A DNA stretch of 8,206 nt from Bacteroidota bacterium (GCA_028875955.1 JAGWTX010000086.1:1-8206), one strand, 5' to 3'. Numbered from the stretch's first letter, positions 1-5,410 are shown. Notes: a model not told the origin generated them from the letters alone. Made by a program: numbers and translations.

Positions 1-43
1 AATGTATAGGCTATTAATTCCTAACCACAAATCGAAGCGAAGA

Positions 44-60
44 TCCCACGAATAGCGGGA
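44..60 (-). repeat. Short hairpin near the window edge
   Basis: On the minus strand TCCCGC and GTGGGA pair around a five-base loop TATTC, with one G-U pair; on the plus strand the same position is an A-C mismatch, so the fold favours minus-strand RNA. A short minus-strand reading frame beginning with ATG at 66 runs off the window edge through this hairpin and cannot be judged. The flanking 1-135 bases contain no other gene I can support. The hairpin may be part of a dispersed intergenic element, but that is a guess. Confidence 0.25.
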
Positions 61-135
61 CCGCATACTACAGATTCCCTCCAACCTTTCTTTTGTGCAG
101 TAATTTTTATTTAGCTAACTTAGTACTACCCCCCT

Positions 136-279
136 TTATGATACGTCAACAGGTATAACCGTTGACAAGAAGCCTGATCCAGCACTAGAACCGAATACAG
201 GTTGTGTACCATTGTCAATACTGTTTCCTTTGGTTTGCTGGTTGGGAGATTTGTATGAACTTTTAGATCCGGTATCCAT
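136..279 (-). CDS. Possible small protein, 47 residues, function unknown
   Basis: This minus-strand ORF starts at ATG 279-277 and stops with TAA at 138-136. An in-frame TAA lies two codons before the ATG, so it cannot extend upstream. The predicted peptide is rich in Ser, Gly, Asn, Gln and Thr in its first 36 residues and ends in a more hydrophobic stretch (FLSTVIPVDVS). The codons look like ordinary coding sequence, and the bases GTAAGG just before the ATG could serve as a weak ribosome site. I do not recognise a family. Its first codon overlaps the ATG chosen for the plus-strand gene at 278, so each gene's promoter would have to lie inside the other, which argues against both being expressed from these starts. 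An inverted repeat (GTCAAC at 145-150, GTTGAC at 161-166) lies near its 3' end. It could be a real small gene, a remnant, or chance. Confidence 0.3.
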   Translation of the reverse strand: MDTGSKSSYKSPNQQTKGNSIDNGTQPVFGSSAGSGFLSTVIPVDVS

Positions 280-898
280 GCCTTACGATATCCAACAATT
301 CAAAAAAAGAACCTGGTTGAATCCACTGGCCCTGCATGCCATACTGAACCCGGGTGTCGTATATAAGGAATTGGTGCTGGGACAAAGATTTCCATTGGTG
401 ATGTTGATCGACAGGGACAAAAGCAAACCTATTGCAGAAAGAAGTTTTGTGCCCTGTCCGCATTGTCATACCGTTCACTCAGTCATGAAATGGTCGCACC
501 GGAATAAAACCGCATTGCAAAACTGGTTTGGCTTATACTGCGATCATTGCGGGAAGATCATTCCCTGTTTATGGAACCTGACCAGTATGGCGATCCTGTT
601 CATCACCTACCCTTTCTGGATATTTTTCAAAGATAGTTGGGAGAAAAAATGGCTGTTGAAACAGCAGCAAAGATTCTCGGGTAAACAGGAACTACATCCG
701 CCGGAAACCAATAGCCTGTTACTGGGCATTGAAGCAGGAGGCCTCCTTTTGGTATTTGCCCTTGGTTATGACTACCTGTTTACCCAAACAAGGTTTGGAT
801 GGGGGGATTGGTTTTGGATACTGGCTCTTTGTTTACTGGTCGGTTGGCTATTCGGCCTTTTTTTGAAATTTGTGTATTATCCGAAAAAAAAGGAATAG
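278..898 (+). CDS. Zinc-ribbon-like integral membrane protein, unknown function
   Basis: This is a 206-residue protein when started at ATG 278. The same frame is open back to a TTG at 212, but that would add 22 residues of doubtful quality lying opposite another ORF, so I prefer the ATG. The first 90 residues are soluble and carry two Cys-x2-Cys pairs, CPHC at residues 60-63 and CDHC at 88-91, spaced 24 residues apart, which is the layout of a zinc ribbon. Three hydrophobic stretches follow, at about residues 95-117, 146-166 and 175-201, and the protein ends in a basic tail, YYPKKKE. I do not recognise a named family. The pattern suggests a membrane-anchored metal-binding or protein-interaction module, and its function is unknown. 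A small membrane protein gene lies 55 bases downstream on the same strand. No clear -7 box was found upstream of 278. Confidence 0.75.
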   Translation: MPYDIQQFKKRTWLNPLALHAILNPGVVYKELVLGQRFPLVMLIDRDKSKPIAERSFVPCPHCHTVHSVMKWSHRNKTALQNWFGLYCDHCGKIIPCLWNLTSMAILFITYPFWIFFKDSWEKKWLLKQQQRFSGKQELHPPETNSLLLGIEAGGLLLVFALGYDYLFTQTRFGWGDWFWILALCLLVGWLFGLFLKFVYYPKKKE

Positions 899-921
899 GA
901 ATGGCGTATGGGTACATTGGT

Positions 922-929
922 TAATTTTG
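922..929 (+). promoter_or_regulatory. Candidate Bacteroidetes -7 box (TAATTTTG)
   Basis: TAATTTTG matches the Bacteroidetes housekeeping -7 consensus TAnnTTTG exactly and lies 24 bases before the ATG at 954. No convincing TTG-type -33 element sits about 19 bases further upstream, so support rests on the -7 box alone. It would give the small membrane protein gene its own short-leader transcript, separate from the gene ending at 898. Confidence 0.35.
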
Positions 930-953
930 AAAAACAATCTATACTGATATTTT

Positions 954-1217
954 ATGCAAAATTCTGAGAGAATCAAACAATTGCTGATGTATTATTTCCT
1001 GATAATAAGTCCTCTGTTCTTATTGGTGTATTGTGTAAAGCATGACCTGATCAGTGATAACGGGTTCCTGGTTTTATTTTTGGGTTATATCCCTTACCGG
1101 TATCTCACCGATTATTATCGTTTGACAAGCAAGGGCGTCATTGGCAAAAAAGACTACCTGAAAGTGATCAATCCTTTCAGTACCAGTAAATATTTCAGGG
1201 AATTGTACTGGTTATAA
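954..1217 (+). CDS. Small membrane protein, 87 residues, unknown function
   Basis: The ORF starts at ATG 954 and ends at TAA 1217. Residues 9-28 form a strong hydrophobic segment (MLLMYY-like aliphatic and aromatic run ending before Val-Lys-His), and residues 35-48 form a second, shorter one (NGFLVLFLGYIPYRYL). The rest is basic and aromatic, with YYRLTSKGVIGKKDY and a C-terminal YFRELYWL. The likely topology is one or two membrane passes with a cytoplasmic basic tail. I recognise no family. It lies 55 bases after the zinc-ribbon membrane protein gene on the same strand, behind a candidate promoter at 922-929, so it could be co-transcribed with that gene or independent. Its length and composition look like a genuine small gene rather than a fragment. 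Confidence 0.6.
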   Translation: MQNSERIKQLLMYYFLIISPLFLLVYCVKHDLISDNGFLVLFLGYIPYRYLTDYYRLTSKGVIGKKDYLKVINPFSTSKYFRELYWL

Positions 1218-1239
1218 TGCATAACTGAGCTTCCCCTTT

Positions 1240-1259
1240 GCCGATGTTGGTCGCTGACC
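1240..1259 (+). repeat. Imperfect 20-base repeat, copy 1
   Basis: GCCGATGTTGGTCGCTGACC matches the copy at 1436-1455 at 18 of 20 positions. The core GGTC-GCT-GACC is a perfect small palindrome with a three-base loop. Two copies 196 bases apart in one gene-free gap suggest members of a dispersed intergenic repeat family. Confidence 0.5.
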
Positions 1260-1305
1260 TCAGTTGTCCGGAAGAAATCATTTTAGCAATTTATTAATTA
1301 CTCTC

Positions 1306-1324
1306 GGGACTAAAGTCCCCTTTT
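1306..1324 (+). terminator. Candidate plus-strand terminator
   Basis: GGGAC-TAAA-GTCCC forms a five-base-pair GC-rich stem with a four-base loop, extendable by one T-A pair, and is followed by C then TTTT. It lies about 90 bases downstream of the small membrane protein gene that ends at 1217 and could end that transcript. The short T run and the distance make it only moderately convincing; it may instead belong to the repeat cluster around it. Confidence 0.4.
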
Positions 1325-1347
1325 AGAAATCAAGAAAACAATGTAAT

Positions 1348-1367
1348 CCCTACTCTGAAGAGTGGGG
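1348..1367 (+). repeat. Strong intergenic hairpin
   Basis: CCCTACTC pairs with GAGTGGGG around a TGAA loop, giving eight base pairs with one T-G wobble. It is not followed by a T run on either side, so it does not look like an intrinsic terminator. Confidence 0.5.
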
Positions 1368-1408
1368 CAAGTTTGGATTTAGAAAAGTTCCTTTTTCTGT
1401 GGTTATTA

Positions 1409-1428
1409 GGATTCTTCTCAGAAGAACC
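1409..1428 (+). repeat. Intergenic hairpin with one bulge
   Basis: GG-a-TTCTTC pairs with GAAGAA-CC around a TCA loop, giving eight base pairs with a single bulged A. No T run follows. It is the third of five hairpins in this gap. Confidence 0.45.
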
Positions 1429-1435
1429 ACATCCC

Positions 1436-1461
1436 GCCGTTGTTGATCGCTGACCAACAAC
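1436..1461 (+). repeat. Imperfect 20-base repeat, copy 2, within an inverted repeat
   Basis: GCCGTTGTTGATCGCTGACC (1436-1455) is the second copy of the element at 1240-1259. Here the arms extend to GTTGTTG (1439-1445) and CAACAAC (1455-1461), a perfect seven-base inverted repeat around nine bases that can form two more pairs. The changed bases in this copy keep the outer pairing, a sign that the hairpin and not only the sequence may be conserved. Confidence 0.5.
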
Positions 1462-1494
1462 CTGCACGAATAGTTTGCTTCAATAGTATTTTGT

Positions 1495-1527
1495 ATCAAT
1501 AAAAAGAGTCCCCAATTGAGGACTCTT
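1495..1527 (-). terminator. Intrinsic terminator of the DUF3570 operon
   Basis: Read on the minus strand, AAGAGTCC and GGACTCTT form a perfect eight-base-pair stem (1504-1527), with a possible inner CAATTG pairing, and are followed by a T-rich run ending in TTTTTATTG. It begins 46 bases after the stop codon of the barrel gene, where a terminator for the three-gene minus-strand operon is expected. The plus-strand side lacks a T run, so it should act mainly in one direction. Confidence 0.75.
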
Positions 1528-1573
1528 GATTATTTATGACGACTTCATTTTACATCAGGTCTCAACCGGATCC

Positions 1574-2842
1574 TTATTTAAAAGTGAACGCAAAAGACAG
1601 GATATCTGAATACAGATCGGTTGACTGCGTATAATGCCCGTACCTGATTTCCACCGTATTGATATGTGGGTTATTGAATACCCCATTGGGCGGCGATAAG
1701 TGCATACCCATTCCCATAAACTGGCTGTTCAGGGCCGACAGGGAATAATTGCTGGTATAATACTGGTCGCTTTCCGTATGCGTTGCAAATGGCGCAAAAT
1801 AGGGCGATGCTGTCTGGGTATAATAACGGTAAAAAGGCGATAAGGAGAAGAAGGACGTTATCTTAACCGGCACTTCCAGTTCCGCTGTTTTGGAAGTGAT
1901 CCCCCAATCATCCGTATAATAGCGGAAATAAGATCGTAACACGATATGATCACCCATAAAATAATTCAACCGAAGACCCACCGGCAGCTTATAGCGCGTG
2001 GATGGCAGGTTTTCTACCTTGGTAACGGCATCATTAAAGATGACCCGGTGAAAAGGCAGGCCCAGGTCGCCGTTCTGTGCAATCAGGTCTACACTCAGAC
2101 TGGCCTGTAAACGCGTATTGATGATCTGTGCAAGGGATAAGGAGGCAGTGAATGTATTTCTGGGGTTGGAGGGAATAGAATTTTTCTCATCATCCGATTC
2201 ACCTGACCCCAATGCAACCGTCCTGCCGCTGGCCGTGGTATAATAGGTTGGCCCGCTGGGTGTGGTGGTTACTGTGGAATTCGGGATCAGTTCAGAGGGA
2301 TAGATCTGTTTCACCTTATCAAAGAATCCCGAAACCTTGGCATTGAATTCGGTATTGCTGCTGAATTTATGTGTGAGGTGCATATCCAGTCCAATGGACT
2401 TATAATTATACTCACTGGAATAATAGGCACCCAGTCCAAAAGCATTTCCCTTATCGTTCTCCATGGTCCAGTTAATGGCCGGATAGATCCTGGTTCCCTG
2501 CGTGGAAGAAGCACCAGTTTTGGAAACATAGGCAGATGATGCCGCGGTGTGATGATCAAAACCCATATCCAGACTCAGGGTATGTTTGTTGTGATCGCCA
2601 TCCCATCCTACAAATTTCAATTCAAGTCCATTGGAAAGATCAACCACGTGTTCGTTACCAATCCCACCCATAACAGCAGAATGGTTCCCCTCCTGCTGGT
2701 AATAACTTGATACCAGGTTGATCTCTTCGAGACGCAGGGGTTTGGGATTATACATAACAGTGTCCCATTTGGAACGGGATTGCGAATAGCCATGCAGGAA
2801 CATTAAATAGAGCCCGATGACTGTTAAACTGAGCTTGCGCAT
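1574..2842 (-). CDS. DUF3570-type outer-membrane beta-barrel protein
   Basis: This is a 422-residue exported protein. Residues 1-20 are a signal peptide, with probable cleavage near YSQ-S. The rest alternates polar and aromatic residues as in an outer-membrane barrel and ends in FAFTFK. Features I associate with the DUF3570 family are PSTRYKLPVGLRLNYF at about 280-295, RYYTDDWGITSKT at 307-319 and SPFYRYYTQTA at 335-345. Near the N-terminal third, DHH at 96-98 is followed by VSKTGAS at 106-112. The latter resembles the end of the FMN-attachment motif D-x-x-[ST]-G-A-[ST], except that Val replaces Asp. It is the last gene of an operon with an FMN transferase and a Cys-tailed lipoprotein, 42 bases after the latter, and is closed by a terminator near 1504-1527. 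The biochemical role of this family is not known to me. An envelope redox, metal or maturation role is inferred from the neighbours only. Confidence 0.8.
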   Translation of the reverse strand: MRKLSLTVIGLYLMFLHGYSQSRSKWDTVMYNPKPLRLEEINLVSSYYQQEGNHSAVMGGIGNEHVVDLSNGLELKFVGWDGDHNKHTLSLDMGFDHHTAASSAYVSKTGASSTQGTRIYPAINWTMENDKGNAFGLGAYYSSEYNYKSIGLDMHLTHKFSSNTEFNAKVSGFFDKVKQIYPSELIPNSTVTTTPSGPTYYTTASGRTVALGSGESDDEKNSIPSNPRNTFTASLSLAQIINTRLQASLSVDLIAQNGDLGLPFHRVIFNDAVTKVENLPSTRYKLPVGLRLNYFMGDHIVLRSYFRYYTDDWGITSKTAELEVPVKITSFFSLSPFYRYYTQTASPYFAPFATHTESDQYYTSNYSLSALNSQFMGMGMHLSPPNGVFNNPHINTVEIRYGHYTQSTDLYSDILSFAFTFK

Positions 2843-2884
2843 GTGTTCAGAATGAAGGTTTAGAAAAAATTTTCAAACAAATGA

Positions 2885-3112
2885 TCAATTACAGCCGCAG
2901 CCACCACCGGTTTTTCCTCCGTTGGCACCGGCTGATCCTTCCCGGTAGTTTTGAAAATTGAGTTCATTCTTCTGACTTTTTCTGCTGGATAATGCCATGT
3001 CGGCATCGTTCAGTTTGTTTTTCTGGTACTCTTTTACATTAACGCAGGAACTAAAGCTCAGCAGTAAGCCTGCTGCCAATAGAACGGTTAGGGGGGTGTG
3101 TATCTGTCTCAT
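2885..3112 (-). CDS. DUF4266-type lipoprotein with GGGCGCN tail
   Basis: This is a 75-residue protein. Residues 1-22 form a signal sequence ending in a lipobox-like SFSSC, so Cys23 is probably lipidated and the protein anchored in the envelope. The mature part is short and charged (VNVKEYQKNKLNDADMA) and ends in a glycine-rich tail, REGSAGANGGKTGGGCGCN, with Cys72 and Cys74 just before the C-terminal Asn. This layout, a lipoprotein with a Gly/Cys terminus next to ApbE and DUF3570 genes, is what I know as DUF4266. The Cys-Gly-Cys tail could bind metal, be oxidised, or be a modification site; none of these is shown by the sequence. EGSAGAN (58-64) resembles an FMN-attachment motif, but Asn stands where the modified Ser/Thr should be. 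The gene sits 26 bases after the transferase and 42 before the barrel, clearly in one operon. The bases before its ATG are A-rich, as usual in Bacteroidetes. Confidence 0.8.
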   Translation of the reverse strand: MRQIHTPLTVLLAAGLLLSFSSCVNVKEYQKNKLNDADMALSSRKSQKNELNFQNYREGSAGANGGKTGGGCGCN

Positions 3113-3138
3113 GATTGCTTTTTTATAGAAATGTCTGT

Positions 3139-4086
3139 TTAGGTAAACCGCAGGTTTTTGGATGAATACATCACATCGAAGTCATCGATGATAATGGCTT
3201 CCACATTTTTTATCTGGTTGATCATATCCATCCCGGCTTTGATACCCATGATGGTAACCGGTGTTGCCATGGCATCGGCAATTTCTGCATTGGGGGAAAT
3301 GATGGTGACACTTTTGATGCCCCTGACCGGCAACCCGGTCCTGGGATTGATGGTATGGGAATATTTTACACCATCAATCATCACATATTTTTCATAGTTA
3401 CCCGAAGTGGCAACGGCCAGATCGGTTACATTCATATAGGAAAAGATCTTACCGGATAAATTCGGATTGACGATCCCGATGGTCCAGGGCTGACCGTTGG
3501 GTTGGAGCCCCCAGGTAGTCAGGTCTCCGGATGCATTCACAATACCACTTTTTACTCCCTCTGCTATCAATAACCGTTTGGCCATTTCTGCCGCATATCC
3601 TTTCCCGATTCCGCCAAAACCGATCCGCATCCCTTTTTCCCTGAGATAGACGGAAAAATCGGTTTCATCCAGGAGGATATTCCGGTAATTGATCAGCCGC
3701 ACCATTTTTTTGGCAGTAGCTGCATCGGGCAGTCTAGTCATGGTGGCATCGAAATTCCATAGCGATTTGTCAACCGAACCATAACTGATATCAAATGCCC
3801 CCTGGGTGATCTGGGAAATGCGCAGTGACCGTTGGATCAACCGGAAAGTCTCTTCACTTACACATACGGGTTCAAAACCGGCTGCCCGGTTGATCCGGTT
3901 GGTTTCGCTGTCTTCAGAATAGGTGGTGAGCAATCTTTCGATCCGTTGAATTTCTGCTACTGCTTTATCGATCAGTTCCATCGCAGCCTCTTCTTCCTCC
4001 GCCACGATGCTGAGTTCAAAATGGTTCCCCATCAGGCGGAGACCTTTTGAAAAAACAGTACCTGATATTTCTTGCTTTTCGAGCAT
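3139..4086 (-). CDS. apbE: FAD:protein FMN transferase, ApbE family, without signal peptide
   Basis: This family uses FAD to attach FMN by a phosphoester bond to Ser/Thr of target proteins. The 315 residues cover the whole family domain. In order, the visible blocks are LLTTYSEDS at 52-60, GAFDISYG at 96-103, GFGGIGKGYA at 156-165, NASGD at 184-188, TSGNYEKY at 227-234, HTINPRTG at 244-251 and DAMAT at 271-275. The last of these holds the Asp and Thr expected to bind magnesium. Family members that act outside the cytoplasm normally have a lipoprotein or Sec signal. Here the protein starts MLEKQEISGTVF with no hydrophobic segment, and an in-frame stop six codons upstream of the ATG excludes a missed leader. 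It is the first gene of an operon with the Cys-tailed lipoprotein and the barrel, which makes them its likely partners or targets. No exact -7 box was found upstream. Confidence 0.9.
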   Translation of the reverse strand: MLEKQEISGTVFSKGLRLMGNHFELSIVAEEEEAAMELIDKAVAEIQRIERLLTTYSEDSETNRINRAAGFEPVCVSEETFRLIQRSLRISQITQGAFDISYGSVDKSLWNFDATMTRLPDAATAKKMVRLINYRNILLDETDFSVYLREKGMRIGFGGIGKGYAAEMAKRLLIAEGVKSGIVNASGDLTTWGLQPNGQPWTIGIVNPNLSGKIFSYMNVTDLAVATSGNYEKYVMIDGVKYSHTINPRTGLPVRGIKSVTIISPNAEIADAMATPVTIMGIKAGMDMINQIKNVEAIIIDDFDVMYSSKNLRFT

Positions 4087-4285
4087 TGACCGGGGGGATG
4101 TTTACAGGAAATGGTGAATGTTACTACAATCTACTTTGATGGATGAAATATTTTCTTCTTTTGCTGCCTGTCCCATTCAATTTGGGATTACTTTAAGTTT
4201 TACAAATTAGAGGATGGTTGATTCAGATTCGCCAAAACCCTTTACAGGCTTACATTTCAGCGGAAAACTTAAAAATCGGTTAAAC

Positions 4286-4356
4286 TTAACACATTCGATA
4301 TTTTTCGAATGCGAATTAACACATTTCAAATGTGGAAGGTGTTCTGCATTTGAATG
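4286..4356. promoter_or_regulatory. Palindrome cluster, candidate operator region
   Basis: Several symmetrical elements are packed into 71 bases. CATTCGA (4292-4298) and TCGAATG (4305-4311) form a perfect seven-base inverted repeat around six bases. TTCG-AATG-CGAA (4304-4315) overlaps it. CACATTT-C-AAATGTG (4320-4334) is a perfect 15-base palindrome with an odd centre. CATT-TG-AATG follows at 4347-4356. The ten-base word TTAACACATT occurs at 4286-4295 and again at 4316-4325, exactly 30 bases apart, close to three helical turns. Most arms share CATT/AATG. This looks like binding sites for a dimeric regulator acting on one or both divergent genes; the regulator is unknown. Confidence 0.45.
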
Positions 4357-4403
4357 AAATGGTCAGGAATGCTTTCCGAAAACCGGTATTTAAAGCACTG
4401 TAG

Positions 4404-4411
4404 TATATTTA
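4404..4411 (+). promoter_or_regulatory. Candidate -7 box for the ABC ATPase gene
   Basis: TATATTTA differs from the Bacteroidetes TAnnTTTG consensus only at the last base and lies 27 bases before the ATG at 4439. No clear -33 element is seen at the usual distance. The palindrome cluster ends about 47 bases upstream, a position suited to regulation of this promoter. Confidence 0.25.
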
Positions 4412-4438
4412 TTCACTTTTATCAAGCAACAGGGAACC

Positions 4439-5410
4439 ATGTCATTATTAACCGTATCCGGATTATCCAAACAGTATCAGCAGCAATTTGTCGTAAAAGA
4501 ATTTTCTTTCTCACTGGATAAAGGGGACAAACTGGCCATCACGGGTGAAACCGGATCGGGGAAAAGCACCCTGTTGAAAATGATCGCCGGACTCATTCAA
4601 CCTGATAAGGGAAATGTATATTTTGAAGACATCCGGGTCAAGGGGCCGCTGGAACAATTGTTACCCGGTCATCCCTCCATTGCCTTTCTATCCCAGCATT
4701 TTGAACTCAGGAACAATTACCGGATGGAAGAATTGCTGGAAATGGCCAACAAACTCCCAGCAGAGGAAGCTGCCACCCTCTTTGCACTATGCAGGATTGA
4801 TCATCTGTTGCAACGGAAAAACGACGAATTATCCGGTGGAGAGAAACAAAGGGTGGCACTGGCCAGGCTACTGATCGGTAAACCCTCCTTACTCCTGCTG
4901 GATGAACCCTATTCCAATATGGATCCCCTGCACCAGCAAATCCTGGAAGAGGTGCTGATGCAATTACAGGATCGTTTACAACTGACTATCATCCTCACTT
5001 CCCATGAACCCAGGGACACGCTTGTCTGGGCAGACCGGATTTTGGTCATGAAAAAAGGCGGACTGATCGAATCGGGTAAACCCGAACAGATTTATCACTC
5101 GCCCGGTTCAGCTTATACCGCCGGTCTGTTTGGTCCGTTTCAGGTATTGTTCCCGTATGAAACAGAACAGTTGGGTGCTGCCATACCGGAAGCCCTTCGG
5201 GGTAAAAAGCTTTTGATCCGTCCGGAACAATGGCAAAGGGGCAATGGGGTATCGGGTGAAATCGTAGCTACCCGTTTCAGGGGCGCTTTTTCTGAAATCA
5301 CCCTGCAGATAGGGGATTTACGGATTCAAATGCTGTGTATGGATACCAGGCTCCCAACCGGTGAAAAGATGTCCATTACCCTGAAAACGGCACAGGTATG
5401 TCAATGGTAA
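4439..5410 (+). CDS. ABC transporter ATP-binding protein with TOBE-like C-terminus
   Basis: This 323-residue cytoplasmic ATPase subunit has every ABC motif intact: Walker A GETGSGKST at 36-44, Q-loop Gln86 (FLSQHF), signature LSGGEKQ at 131-137, Walker B LLLLDEP at 151-157 with Asp155 and Glu156, and switch His189 (TSHEP). After the nucleotide-binding domain comes EQIYHSPGSAYTAGLFG (206-222), a stretch typical of the CysA/PotA/FbpC importers. A C-terminal region from about 259 (LIRPEQW...GEIVATRFRGAFSEITL) looks like a short TOBE domain. That points to an importer of an anion, metal or small organic solute, but the substrate cannot be read from this subunit. No permease or binding-protein gene adjoins it, so its partners must be encoded elsewhere or it works alone. 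It is divergent from the apbE operon across a palindrome-rich gap. Confidence 0.88.
   Translation: MSLLTVSGLSKQYQQQFVVKEFSFSLDKGDKLAITGETGSGKSTLLKMIAGLIQPDKGNVYFEDIRVKGPLEQLLPGHPSIAFLSQHFELRNNYRMEELLEMANKLPAEEAATLFALCRIDHLLQRKNDELSGGEKQRVALARLLIGKPSLLLLDEPYSNMDPLHQQILEEVLMQLQDRLQLTIILTSHEPRDTLVWADRILVMKKGGLIESGKPEQIYHSPGSAYTAGLFGPFQVLFPYETEQLGAAIPEALRGKKLLIRPEQWQRGNGVSGEIVATRFRGAFSEITLQIGDLRIQMLCMDTRLPTGEKMSITLKTAQVCQW

Larger units (their letters stand above)
1218..1573. other. Gene-free, hairpin-rich intergenic region
   Basis: No convincing ORF is present in these 356 bases, which lie between two convergent transcription units. In order they hold a 20-base element at 1240-1259, a hairpin with a T run at 1306-1324, a strong hairpin at 1348-1367, another at 1409-1428, a second copy of the 20-base element with extended pairing at 1436-1461, and the terminator of the minus-strand operon at about 1495-1527. 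Five separate hairpins in 300 bases is more than a simple pair of terminators needs. The arrangement resembles a decayed cluster of dispersed palindromic repeats, which is inference. Confidence 0.7.
4087..4438. other. Divergent intergenic region between the apbE operon and the ABC ATPase gene
   Basis: These 352 bases separate two divergent transcription units and contain no ORF I can support. They must hold both promoters. The half nearest the ABC gene contains the dense palindrome cluster described at 4286-4356. Nearer to apbE there is a weaker hairpin, TCCCA/TGGGA at 4171-4187 with a seven-base loop. A candidate -7 box for the ABC gene lies at 4404-4411. I found no exact TAnnTTTG box for apbE on the minus strand. 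Confidence 0.7.

Noticed and set aside
161..190. TTGACA at 162-167 as a sigma70-type -35 box
   Set aside because: No matching -10 box at the right distance, and Bacteroidetes promoters use a different consensus.
212..277. TTG-initiated N-terminal extension of the zinc-ribbon membrane protein
   Set aside because: An ATG at 278 gives a natural start (MPYDIQQF); the extension uses a rare start codon and lies opposite a coding-like antisense ORF.
3158..4050. Plus-strand ORFs opposite apbE
   Set aside because: The minus-strand frame carries all ApbE family blocks; the plus-strand products look like antisense hydrophobic noise.
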